From Caenorhabditis remanei (lineage: Eukaryota; Nematoda; Chromadorea; Rhabditida; Rhabditidae): a stretch of DNA of 64,000 bases. Within the stretch, counting starts at the first letter, position 1. Every line of letters begins with the position of its first letter. Positions 46,686-57,904 of the stretch are shown here, in pieces. The stretch covers positions 14,754,587 through 14,818,586 of the forward strand of contig NC_071333.1 of the NCBI RefSeq assembly GCF_010183535.1. Direction: 5' to 3'. Under the pieces are notes generated by a model. It worked only from the letters and a program-made list of their open reading frames with translations, was not told the origin of the DNA and made no database searches. Position numbers and translations under genes: made by a program.

Positions 46686-47185
46686 ATTCTTTTTTTTCGA
46701 CTTGAATATAATTAGCCTTTCGCAATCTGAAAAATTCCGAGGCGCCACACGTTTTCCTTCATATCGTAAGCAAACGAAAAAAAAAAAATTTGATAATGTC
46801 ACAAAAGTGTTTAAAGCTTCTCCGAGGTTACGAGTTTCCAAGTAACAAGTTTTCAGAAAATGGTAGAAATCGCGTGTGAAATATTCTGAATATCAAAAAC
46901 CTCACTTCTAATTTTTGACCAAGAACCCTGATAAGCTTTTCTCCACTTTTGTTTTTTTATTTGCCAGCTTTCATGTTCGGTTCCTGCGGATGCAGTAAAT
47001 AAATATGTGCATGGAATTAGTTAATACTCAACAATGGTACCTGGCGACAATTTGTTTATGTTTGAAAAGTAAGAGACACAGAATGCAGCACTTCGAAGAG
47101 AGTTTGATAAAAATCAATGAAATAAAAAGAAATCATTAAAAAAAATAGGCATCAGCAAAATATGAGCATCAAAAGCAAAAGAAGA
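46686..47185. other. Spacer between tRNA-Pro pseudogene and F-box paralogue 2
   Basis: About 500 bases. From about 47005 onward (GCATGGAATTAGTTAATAC, then CAACAATGGTACC) it is the conserved 3' flank of the F-box unit, also seen at 43.83 and 60.83 kb. Confidence 0.5.
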
Positions 47186-48607
47186 TCAGAAAAGGGTTCG
47201 AATCTCCGGGAACAAAGAAAGACATCTTTCAGAGGCTTGTGTGTCCCAAACGACCATAGTGAAGATTGAATTATTTTGATCAAAATGTAGGGACGCCTTC
47301 CTATTTTTCCTACTGCAAATGATTGTCCCCTTTTGCTCAAAGTAAACTGAGAAATCGGTTCGTCTGAAAAATGATGATACGTGGACTATAAAACCGTAAA
47401 ATGAAACGCACGCTTTGAACTGGATCATTTCTTCGTCGTTCCATGGATGAGTTGAAAATCCTTCCGTGAGCTCTAGCATATTCAAGCTGGTTACTCGACT
47501 TGCACGCACGAAAACAAGCTTATTCAGTTTTCCTTCAATCCATTTCTTGATAAGGTGACGCCACGCTTCGAGTCGAACTTTGAGAACGCAGACAAGGATG
47601 TAGTTGATTAAACGATCCAATTGCTTACAGTGACTAAACCAGAATTTACTATCCACAGGTAATTCATTTTCCTCGTTGTTCCGAAAACTCTGAAACAATC
47701 AGAAACTCGACGGAAATTTGTTACCATGATGCACGTACCTTCGTTCGTGTGACAATATGGAAACCCTCATAGTGTAAACCGATCACAGACAGTTGATTGC
47801 TCTTGCAATACTGATTTGCAAGATTTTTAATGTTTTCATTGGAATTGACGTGGAATTCAAATCTCTTTTCCTTGAACATATTCAGATCCCATGATGCAAG
47901 TAGTTGGAGAGTGCCGGCATCACACTCATGTTCGCACCGGAAAAAATTCAGTTCAGCTTCTGGGAAAATGGTCTTGATATGCTGAGCCAGTGTCAAACAG
48001 GGTGTGTAAACGTCTTCGACCACTGTTTGCCAACGTTTGTTCTCTTTGGGAGGCAAACAGACAGCATCAATAGTGATTGGCCCGATAGTCCTAACTTCCT
48101 TTGGGACGGTTTCTTTATAGCTACCATATTTCTCAAAGACGATAACGAATTCTCCAATCTTGATACAGGCTGATATGCTACCGAATAAAATCCCAATTCC
48201 TCCGGGTCTGATTTTGTTGATGTATTGCTCTCGAAGTCTACGGTTGGTAGAGGAAAGGTTGACTCTGTAAAAAAAATATCTGGGAGCTGATAAATTGTGC
48301 GAATTGTGGCTGGTTTGGTTTGGACGGTTGGTTTGGATATCGACTTTTAGAACTACACTAATTTTTTTACAGTATTTTAAATACTAAATTTATGTGTTTT
48401 ATCGTTTTAAAACAAAAATAACTCAGAATCACATGGAATTTACTAGCAAAGAGTCGAAATTTCTTTCACGTCTTACTATCAGAAGTGCTGAAGTCGGGTG
48501 CGGCTTTCACAGCGACTACGTTTTAAATTTAAATCTTACAAGTCGACTGAATCCATAAACTTCACAATGTTGATTAGTACAAGCCATGGAAACTTCAACA
48601 GCTTCAT
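47186..48607 (-). CDS. F-box / FBA_2 protein (paralogue 2)
   Basis: Same architecture as its neighbour at 44.0-45.4 kb. Exons (minus): 48607-48540, 48264-47739, 47689-47412, 47363-47186, giving 349 residues. F-box: MKLLKFPWLVLINIVKF + LVNLSSTNRRLREQ. The FBA_2-like C-terminus is complete, with WRHLIKKW, HPWNDEEM, SVYFEQKGTI and FTMVVWDTQ. No internal stops; all splice phases agree (2, 0, 2) with paralogues 1 and 4. A tRNA-Pro copy lies just beyond its 3' end. Function as an SCF adaptor is inferred from the family. Confidence 0.85.
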
Positions 48608-49019
48608 TTTCAAATTTGAGAATGGCGATGAACTCTGAAATATTCGAAAACAATATATTAAAAGAGCAGAATACGAATGAACGAAGAAAGTAGAAGACTA
48701 TATTTGAGGTTCTCACAATTATAAGGAAACCCGCAGAAAAAGGGTAATGTGGAGTAGTCGATAGTGAGAAGAGAGGAATAGAATAGCCAATGGTATCATG
48801 GTTTGCAGGGGAGGACCATACACAACGGAAAGACAAGAGACGGAGAGAAAACAGTGTGAACAACCGAAGAGGTCAGAAAAATTCATAATTTGGGAGGACC
48901 ACAAAGAAAAACGACATTTGACCGACCAACTCAAATAATCGACAAGTGAGAATTCTGCAAAGCGGTTGCAGTAACACGTGTTAGACAATGAAACCATTGT
49001 AAGGCTAATTATTAATACA

Positions 49020-49451
49020 CAGCCAAGTTTTTTTATTGATATGGAATACTGATAAATAGTTAACGAGGATTAACAGATCAGACGAAGGTCAGATAAAAAA
49101 AATTCAAACGACGTCTTTGATGGGCAATCTACAAATTGGCGGTCCCAGAAGACGACGAATAAGAGTTATCGGTCGTAGATCTCAGGTTGCCCAACAAGTA
49201 TGAAATGAAATGATCGAGCTAGTAAAGAACTAGTGGAAACTGTCTGTGGTTTGTTGTACATCAAAGTTGAGCGGAATTCCGCCTTCTGCCAATTTTTTCT
49301 TTCCGCCTTCCGCGAATTTTTGGCTATTTTTTTACACTTTTTAAGAACTAAATCTGTATTTTACAAATTTAATGGTTGCTTACAAGTCGAGTGTGTCCAT
49401 AAACTTCAGAATTTGAAGCAGTACAATGTATGGGAACTTCAACAGCTCCAT
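49020..49451 (-). pseudogene. F-box gene remnant (exon 1 and 3' end only)
   Basis: 49451-49384 is a complete 68-nt F-box first exon (MELLKFPYIVLLQILKF...) with an intact GTAAGC donor and the same length and phase as the functional copies. The middle exons are missing. Sequence at about 49040-49180 matches the 3' end of the F-box gene at 50.1 kb (CGGTCCCAGAAGACGACGAA region). The gene has lost its core by internal deletion. Its 5' flank (about 49.47-49.82 kb) still resembles the flanks of the other copies. Confidence 0.7.
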
Positions 49452-50079
49452 TTTCAAATTTGAGAGTGGTGGTGAGCCCTGAAGTATAAAAAATCAATCA
49501 AAATTACAGCTTAGGAATGAACACAATAAGTTCAAGAATATATCCTAACAATTTTAATCAGAACAATGCGTGGAATAAGAACAATTCTGAAAATTACAAA
49601 AAGAAATCCGGCAGAATGGGAGTGATCCGGAAAAGTCGATGAGAAGAGAGGAAAAATTAGCATAAAGTCTCCTGGTTTGTCTATGGGACCATACAAAATG
49701 GAGAGGCAAAAAACGAGTAGAAAACAGTATCTGCTTGGCCTGAATAACCAAAGAGGTCAGCAAAATCAATAATTTGGCAAGACCAGAAAAAAGAGCAAGA
49801 TCTGACCAACAGAAAATACGCATTAGAATAATTGGAAAGTAAACATTCTGCGAGACGCATGTAGTGAAACTACAACTTTTAATCTAATTGTTACAGCATA
49901 CTTCAAAATATAGCAACAAGACAAGAAATAACGACTTCTGGAAGTGTTAGATAATGAAACCATTGTAAGCTTAATGGTTTGAATTTCGAATACAACCGAC
50001 TTTATTTTTAATGATATGAATATCGATTAAATACAAACGGGGATTAACAGATCAGAAGAAATTTAGATGGAAAAAATAT

Positions 50080-51307
50080 TCAAAAGATTTTTTTGATTGG
50101 ACGGAACGTGCGATCAACAAATCGGCGGTCCCAGAAAACGACGAAGAAGAGCTGTATGTCTTCCAAGTACTGGATTGAAATAATCTCATCGTCCCACTTG
50201 ACGATGAATCCTTTCAAGTCAAAGTATTGAGAAAAGCATTCGATTCTGTAAAATGGTATAGTTGTTCAACAATATTGATTTATAAATAGACCAACCCTCG
50301 GTATTTTTTCATTTGGGCGTCATTCCATGGTGACCAATCTGTGCCTTTCAACACCGTCTTCAAGTCGATGTTCTTGACTTTTTCTGCTTTCATGATTCCG
50401 CAGCATGGAAGTTTACCGGTTTGCCATAGTTTCAAGAATTCAATGCAATCAGCATTTGTCAAGAGCTCTCCGTCCAACTTCAAGACTTGCATCCCCGACA
50501 TTATACATCCAAGTGTCGTGAACCAATGAAGGCCTCCGTGAGGATCAACTGGATTCTGGAAACAATAAGTGATTTGTTTTTTTGAAGATTCAATTTTTAC
50601 CTCCGCCATGAACCAGATTATTTCTTCGTAATGAATTAGCCCTTGCATTTTCATGTTCTTCGTTTTTTCAATCAAGGATGGAAGCTTATTGATGTTGGTG
50701 AACAGGTCCACCTTCTTAATTTGTTTGACATCAAATAAATCAAACATTGGAGCATAAGTGTCGACGTGATTCAAATCCATCTTCAGATTTTTGATCTTGA
50801 GTTTTGGGAATATCTTCCGAATCTTCAGTACAATCGATACCACTTCATCAAAATTTTCATCAGTTGTGTTTGAAACCCATTTGGAAGATGTGAAGCCAGT
50901 GACGGGGTAGCGGCCGAATTCTGTTTTTGAGAACAACTGAGGGCCAAACCAATCTGGCTCATCGACTTTGTTGATGGTCCATTTAAAGTCTCCAGCTTTG
51001 ATTATTGCAATTTGAGAATTGATGGTAACATCCATGTCTGGCACCTTGACTTTGGACACCATCTCAGCCATCCACTTTGACAGTGTCGATGCACGGAGCC
51101 TGAAATACTTATCAACTTACCTACATATTCGAAATAACGTTTTAGATTTAAATCACAACTAATGCGGTTAAAAACGTTTCAATAAGCATTTAGCTGAAAA
51201 TCAACTTACAGATCTGAAAACTCCATTGTATGCAACACGTATTGCTTGGGAAGATATGGAAGGTCCATAAACTTGAATTCAGGAGGTTTTCGTTGTACAT
51301 CACTCAT
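50080..51307 (-). CDS. F-box / FBA_2 protein (divergent paralogue 3)
   Basis: A more distant member of the array. Exons (minus): 51307-51210, 51099-50601, 50555-50296, 50245-50080, giving 340 residues. The F-box reads FMDLPYLPKQYVLHTM + LLRASTLSKW. The FBA_2 domain shows the IFPKLKIKNLKMD strand, LDGELLTNADCIEFLKLW, WSPWNDAQM and a final FFVVFWDRR strand. Intron 2 is only 45 bp, in frame and stop-free, so a retained form would add 15 residues. The exon 3 donor is a weak GTTGGT; I chose it because it restores the conserved C-terminal strand in frame, while reading through stops after LVYL. Likely an SCF substrate adaptor. Confidence 0.85.
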
Positions 51308-52338
51308 TGCGATCCACTGAAATGCGACCTGAAACAGGTGTTGATGATTTTCATGACAAAAACGGAAAGGCTTTGAAAGGAAAATTCGGAAAAAATAGGA
51401 CGCTTAAAAACTGAGAGAGGAGATATTTGGAGGAAATTGGACAATTTATATTTTACCGCTGCTAAGTTCATTTTGTTGTTCGTTTTGTTTTGCAGGTCAT
51501 TTCCAAAAAATTTAACAGTGTACAAAAATTCAAAATCGGCAGAAATCAATTTGAACTTGTCAGTTCGGGCTCCCGCGCAAGGCCGGTTTTTGCGGACATT
51601 GTTACCTGGGACGGAGAGGAGACTAGAAAGTGATGAAAATAATTGAGAAAGCGAGAAAATTGAGGAAAAACCGAAAATAATAGATTTGGGATGGAAGACT
51701 TTAGAAGTTCTTAGACTACGAGTTGATTACTAGGTGAAAGCGCGGTGCTCAAGTTGGATAAAAAGACACATAACACATTTCTGGAAAAAAATCAACCAAG
51801 GTACTTGGGGATTTGAGATAATACAGAAACAGTTGTTAAAAATCATATGGGAAGAGTTGTAAGACAGTTATCCAAATTTAATAATCGTAAAACTTCTCAC
51901 AAATGTATCTCATTCGAATTTTCAGTCATGGAACCAGTGTCAACGGAATTTTTAAACTTATTGTCTTATTTTCCACAATTCTGAAAGATTGCGGTAGGTT
52001 TTCTTTTAAACAGATCCTATCCCACGCTTATCATCTTCTACGCCCGCGCATGGGAACCGTTCACATGCATTTCAGCACTTTGTGGAATACGGTAGTTTTA
52101 TGATTTGATTTCCATAAAACTTGAGAAACGAAATGGTCATGCGACTCAACGGAAATAGTTTTATGATCTTGGTCGATAAAATATGCATTTTTGGCCTCCC
52201 CTTCTTCATTCTTATCACCGCACACCCTCGCGGCTGGTCGGGTGGATGCGGCTCTTCTGTTTTTTTGGCGATTTCGTCTTCCCTTGTATTCTTCCCGTTA
52301 TTAATCTATTATTAAATCATTAAGTTTTAGGTAGAGCC
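51308..52338. other. Intergenic between F-box gene and RING gene
   Basis: Divergent promoter interval of about 1 kb between two head-to-head genes. A TTTTAG acceptor lies directly before the RING gene start. Nothing else recognised. Confidence 0.5.
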
Positions 52339-54287
52339 ATGGCACCAAAGAAGAAAACTTTACCGATATCAGAAAATTGTGTGAAACTGCAAATTGAAAT
52401 GGGGAATCTCTCCATCAAAAACGACGAAGACCAACTTTCTACTCACAATACAAAAACGATGCTTGCCGAACAATCCGAAATAGCAGAGCAACTACCTGTT
52501 GGAAAGACATTGAAGACGAAAGCTTCTGAAGTTGGGATACAAACCATCGAGGACGGCTGGACAAAAAACTGCGCAAAATGCACCCGAACCTGTGAACACC
52601 ATGCAAAGACCAAAGAAAACTTGAAAGAGAAGATAATAGTTATCAGAGCTCTTAAGAAAGAGATGGAAATGTTAAAGAAGGAAAATGAGAAACTCATCAA
52701 CGACGACGTCGAACACGTCGAAACGGCGCAAGGTTTTGAAAGAGCTTTGGAAGTGATCAGAAACCGAGAGGAGACAATCAATCACTTGAATAGGTGAGTA
52801 CAACTCTAAATTCGATTCAAAAGATATAATTAAAACTTCTCAGACGTTTGGAGGCATTTGGAGAAAAACAGTGCCTGAAAGAGCAGGTGGAGATTGATAC
52901 CGAGAGAGTCAACGGGCTATTGAAGAAGAAATGCGAGAAATGTTTCGAAAACAACAAGAACTATGAGGAGGCTCAGCAAGAATTGAAAAAGAAAGAATTT
53001 AACATTAAAGCTCTTAAAAAAGAACTGGATCTGGTAAAAACAGAGAACAAAAAGCTTATCAATGATGGTAATTGCAAAGTGGAATCAGAACATTTCGGTA
53101 GAGTCTTGACGCTGATTAAGGAAAAAGGAGACACCATAAATCACTTGTATCAGTGAGTATTCATTCGAATTTATATACCGAAATAACGAAAAAAACCCAT
53201 TCGAGACGCCTGGATGAAGAAGGATCAAAATCGCGGGATCAGATGTATTCCTTGAGAAAACGCATTGAAGAATTGGAACAATCGCTGACATCTACCAAGA
53301 TTCTCAACAAAAATCTCGAAAAGTGAGTGATTTTAAAAAGTAAAACACTTAAAAACTATTTACAGGAAAGTTCTCCACCAAACAGAGCATATTGATACTC
53401 TTCAGGCTGACCTTACCGTTACAAAGAAAGCATTGGAGAAGTAAAAATTGCAATTTTCTCAAATTCTTAGTATTTTTTCAGAGAGACGCATGAAGCAAAA
53501 GAAGCAAATCATGTCTGTCTTATCTACTACAAAAAGATTAAGGCTCTCGAGGTTTATCTACCACCTGAGGTTGAGAGAAAAAACAAGAAATACGAACAAG
53601 AACTCGAAAAACTTCGCAAAGAGTTGCTCTGGTTCGATAGTGAATATTCCGTCAAAAAATACGTTGAAATCAAGAAAGAGTAAGATCAGAATAATTAGAG
53701 GAAGAAAGAAAGCTAATTTTTAGAGTCCAAGCAATGGATGATGCTGATGAGCGCAAAAATCTCGCTCTCAGCGAGCTTCAAGCTTATTCGGATGGATTGA
53801 ACACATGCTGTGCCGTGTACCAGCGAAACTTTACCCATCTGAAGGTATGTTGCTTGTTTTTTCTTAATTACGACGACAATGGAATTTTTAGGAACAACGG
53901 AGCCTCGATGAACTGGAGAAAGTGCCACCAATGCCCGTTTTCTCAACTTATTTTTCGTCGATCGTGAATCGTTTGAAGAAGAAGAGTGGTTCTGGATATC
54001 GAAGAGTTCAATACGGAGAAACATCAGGAAATTCTCAATATCAACAACACAACTCGTACCAACAGGGCGACGATTGCTGCGTTTGTCTCTACAAAATATT
54101 GGAGACGGAAAGAAAATACCGGTGCACAAAGTGTCAAAAATACTTCCATCCATTGGTAAACTTTAACTACGAAAATAAATTTAAGCTCAGCTCATTACAG
54201 TGTGGAAATGGAACGAACGAATGGAATGCAATCTGCTCAAAGTGCACAGAGTCTTCTTCAAAACAGGACGGCTACTCACTTTTTTGA
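52339..54287 (+). CDS. Coiled-coil protein with C-terminal RING-like zinc finger
   Basis: A possible E3 ubiquitin ligase or scaffold. Eight exons: 52339-52793, 52844-53152, 53206-53322, 53366-53440, 53482-53679, 53724-53844, 53892-54155, 54201-54287, all in frame, 541 residues. After a Lys-rich start (MAPKKK) come long charged heptad-like helices. The parts encoded by exons 1 and 2 repeat each other: a CxxC pair, then ALKKE-type helix, EN(E/K)KLIND and TINHL. The last two exons encode a RING-H2-like finger: CCVC, YRCTKCQKYFHPL, CGNGTNEW, CSKC (about residues 487-532). This finger order (C-x2-C, C-x2-C, H, C, W, C-x2-C) recurs in nematode coiled-coil RING proteins. No individual orthologue recognised. 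Confidence 0.82.
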
Positions 54288-54391
54288 ATCAGAAGCAGTG
54301 TACACCGTCTGAACCGTCTAATATAATTTATTATTCTACCGCTTATCTTAAAATATTATAATTGTATTGAATCCATTATTGTATTTTGTTT

Positions 54392-54397
54392 AATAAA
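54392..54397 (+). promoter_or_regulatory. Poly(A) signal of the coiled-coil RING gene
   Basis: AATAAA about 105 bases after the stop codon, in an AT-rich 3' region. Confidence 0.65.
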
Positions 54398-55602
54398 TGG
54401 GAAAAAAGGGGAGAAGGAAGTGATCAATCAAACCGCATTACAGATAATTCGAGTCGAAACAAAATCGTTTTTAAACTAAAATAAAAAACATGATGAAACA
54501 GAATGATTCATTAATCAAAAACACAGAATTTCATGCTAAACATATAAATTGTTTACATATTTGCAGAAATTTCGTCCTGAATTTGAAACTCCAATCATTG
54601 TCATGTATAGTTCTTTCGGAACGCAAAATTCCTGACAATGTTTTCCTTATTTTTGTTTCAGATAACTGAAAAATGACAAATTTCAGATCTAATTCAATAA
54701 ATATATTTTTATATGAAGTTTTGAATAGATTACCGAGCTCAAACAGACATCTCCAAAAGAAAACCCACTACAAATCGTCTCTCGGAGATCTGATATGGCA
54801 ATATCATACCATTCATCATATCTTCGTGAGGCCTAATCTGTCCAACAACTCCCTACGATCTTCTTAAATGATTATCGTTTTGAACACCTCTGAAGCTTCT
54901 CTTTGTCAAAACGATTTGCTTCCATTTTGTGTCCAGATTCTTCGTATTGTGATGACGAGTGAATTGTTCTGAACTTTGAGGAATTGAAAACATATTTCTT
55001 GGGGAATGAAATTGTGAATGATGAGAAAAATCTCACCTGACGTATTGTCACTTCGTTTTCGAATTACTTTCCCATCTGTTTTCCTTGTTCCGGTTTTTTT
55101 TAGCAATTTGAACCATTTCTACTTTGACATCTTATCGTAAAACTTTGGCAGATTCCTGATCGTGACAATTTATACGTGAATACCTTCAATTCAATTCATC
55201 CAGGTGTCAGAAAAGAGCTTTATCTGTTTTTGGAGCGATTCTACTCCATTATTTGCAAAATAATCTGATTTTGTTGCGAAATTCTCCGTTCATGATGTGG
55301 TTGTTCACGTCAACATCTACAGTGAAAGTTTCCTTGCGAACCTGAATAAGAAGAGGTTATAAGGGTTTTAGAAAAAAAAAACAAGATTTAAAGTTTACAT
55401 AAATTGTTTACAGTCCATGAATTTGATTGTGATTCAAACTTGATTCCAAAATGAATTAAGAAAAAAATGGAGCGAGTGTTTACACTATTTCCATACACCG
55501 CGGGGACAACTGCGACCAATGTCCACTAAACCACGCGCAAAGCGAGAAAGTGCGGGGAACGAAAAGCCGCGGAAAACAAAACTTAGCGTCAGTTGAAATC
55601 GT
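54398..55602. other. Spacer with a duplicated block upstream of tRNA-Pro
   Basis: The segment from about 54850 to 55350 resembles 45.95-46.42 kb, upstream of the tRNA-Pro pseudogene. The 150 bases just before the tRNA (GTTTACAC..., GCGACCAATGTCCACTAAAC) match those before the tRNA-Pro at 60.7 kb. I see no intact gene. Confidence 0.5.
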
Positions 55603-55674
55603 GGCCGAATGGTCTAGTGGTATGATTCTCGCTTTGGGTGCGAGAGGTCCCGGGTTCAATCCCCGGTTCGGCCC
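55603..55674 (+). tRNA. tRNA-Pro (anticodon UGG)
   Basis: 72 nt: acceptor GGCCGAA/TTCGGCC with discriminator C. The anticodon stem CTCGC/GCGAG holds the loop TTTGGGT, giving anticodon TGG, which reads CCA codons. T-arm CCGGGTTCAATCCCCGG. It is followed by a TTCTTTTTTT terminator run. Identical by eye to the copy at 60737. Confidence 0.95.
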
Positions 55675-56629
55675 ATTCTTTTTTTCAACTTGAGACAAGA
55701 TCGTGTTATCTGAGATATGAAGATATCATCTACGCTTTATAATCCATAATGTGAAACCCTTAAATGTGATGCATTCTTATTGAACTTGACCCATTTTAAG
55801 AATAGCATACCCAAGATACAGATGTGGTAGTCTCCAAGTCTCATTTCCAAAGTTTGATTCAAAAACACAGTGATCAATGTTACTCCACCTCCCTTTTTTA
55901 GCAGATAGAGAAGGAGATGTGCTTTCGACGGCTCTCCACAAATTTTGGGACTCGGCCTACTTTCCAACTCTTCATGATACCACATGTTTTTTCCATCATC
56001 AGCAAACCGGAGATTCGATGATGTTCCAAAGGTATTAAAATTTTTTTGCCAAGTTACAGAAACATGGCGAAAAAAGTGTATGATGTAAAAATAACAGTTC
56101 TGATTTTTATTCAAAAGCCCTGATCAGCTTTTTTCCACCTTGGTCTTCTTTTAATGTTTCTCACTTCCATGTTTATAAACCATTGTCCCTATTTTTATTT
56201 CGTGTCTATTTTGTATTTTTCACTCAAGAGCCCAGATAATTTTTTTTTTCCACCTTCGTCTACTTTTACATTTTTCCGCTTCCATGTTCGGTTTGGCTTA
56301 TTACTCTTCATCAATTGGGTGGTGTTGTGAGTTCCTGAAAATTTGAATATACTCCTGAAATCCATACTTTCAATTCACACAATTTTTCAGTGCCGCTTAC
56401 TTGGAGTAAGAGTCTTCTGGGGAAGTTTACTACATTCAATATTATTTATTACGTTTTTTGTATTCATTAAATTAGGAAGAATGGAGTTCAATATTATTTT
56501 CAATCAGGTCAACCTGCAAACCAAGTATTTGAGTCGACCCACAATAGTTAGTATGTATAGAATTAGAATGAGACAAAATTCAATTGGAAACATCAGATCA
56601 TTGATTTAAACATTTTTCAGTCTTCAGCC
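55675..56629. other. Intergenic; dispersed repeat fragment
   Basis: About 950 bases. A segment near 55940-56000 (CTACTTTCCAACTCTTCRTGATA) recurs near 62885-62915, so it is a dispersed repeat. The minus-strand frame at 55737-56114 arises from it, and I do not treat it as a gene. Confidence 0.45.
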
Positions 56630-57901
56630 TCAGCAGTGGCCATTCAACTCTTGCACTTCGGCTGCTTTATGAGCCCGCTTCCTCTTCGTACATGATTTGA
56701 CTTGATTATTTGATGTGGATTCAGCAACGACTTCAGCAGCGGCTTCAGCCTCTCTGGCTAATCGTTCAGCTTCTGAAAATTCTTGTCTGGGATCAAAAAT
56801 ATATGGCCATGCCATAAGAGAAAATATATAACTAAAACCGGTACACCAGCTTTCTCGTCATAAACGTTTTATTCCGAACTTTTATATCTGACTCACCTTC
56901 TTTTTTGGCAGCCTCCTCTAGCATTTGAGAGATAACTTTTGGACGTGTTACTCGTGCCATAATTTCCTCATATGATGGTCCCGGTGGAGCATCTGCTCTG
57001 TCAGGGTCGAAATGTTCCCTTAAATCAAATATATCCAGTGGATCTTCCGGTGGAGGCGGCAATCCCCTTTTCGCGGCTTCTTCGACAGCATACCTTCTCA
57101 TATACAATCTTGCCTCGTCCAGCTCTGAAAAGAAAAACAGTATATGTAAAAGCAAAAAAAGGGTAATTTGGTTTGTAATCTATCTTTTTTCCAGTTACAG
57201 TACTTTGTATTCCAGGTATCATAAAAATTTCGAAAACTAATAAAGTTACCAAAAAATTGGCTCCAGAGTGTTTCAGAATGCTACTAACACTCTAACTCAA
57301 CTGCATGTTTTTCCCCTTATTTTTCAAACTCACTTTTTCTTGTTTCAGCATAAGTGGCGGCTTGTGCCTCAAGATCTCCAACTTCCTCAGCCGCTCTCCT
57401 TTGCCTTTCTACGCGCTCTTTTTCGATTCTTGCCAATACGATTGCTCTGAATGGATTTTCAGGAAAAGGTACTTCCGAGCCTCTTTTATTTGGTTTTATG
57501 TCTTGATTGTTTCTTCTCAGCGCCTCCTCGTACAACTCCATCGGGTCTACATAAGTTCCGTTCCTTTTCTGTTCTTCAATTTCTGCTTTTTGTTGAGCAA
57601 TTCTTTGCTCCGCCGCAGCTCTTCGTTCAGGCGTCAACTTAACGACAGGTTCTGGAGACGACTCCTCGTCCTCTTGATACTCAAAAGCAGGATAGTACTG
57701 ACGAACAGGATTATTTTTCTTCCTAACCGTAACTGTGTTTTTTCTTGTTTCTCTTCTTGTCCTTTTCCCATTGGTGGGAGCCACATCCTGACGCATCATT
57801 GCTCTTTCTCTTGCATTAGCCAACCTCGTATTTCTTTTTGTCATTACATGACGCGATTGTGGTTCTGGATCGATATCTAGTTCAACCTTGAATTGCTCCA
57901 T
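56630..57901 (-). CDS. Charged, low-complexity protein of unknown function
   Basis: Three exons (minus): 57901-57334, 57124-56897, 56772-56630, giving 312 residues. The start is MEQFKVELDIDPEPQ, with TTTTCAG three bases before the ATG, typical of SL1 trans-splicing. The protein is very rich in Arg/Glu/Ala, with a basic patch (GKRTRRETRK, then TVRKKNN) that could be a nuclear signal. Helical segments with coiled-coil character (PERRAAAEQRIAQQKAEIEE) follow, then a Pro-rich linker (GLPPPPEDP), an acidic segment and a second basic cluster (CTKRKRAHK) near the C-terminus. No enzyme motif, signal peptide or membrane span. Splice sites and frame are consistent, so the gene is likely real, but I recognise no family. 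Confidence 0.75.
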
Positions 57902-57904
57902 TTT

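Noticed and set aside
55480..55698. Frame reading [11 protein letters not shown] across tRNA-Pro (also seen at 60.6-60.9 and 46.6-46.8 kb)
   Set aside because: It is the antisense translation of the tRNA gene itself.
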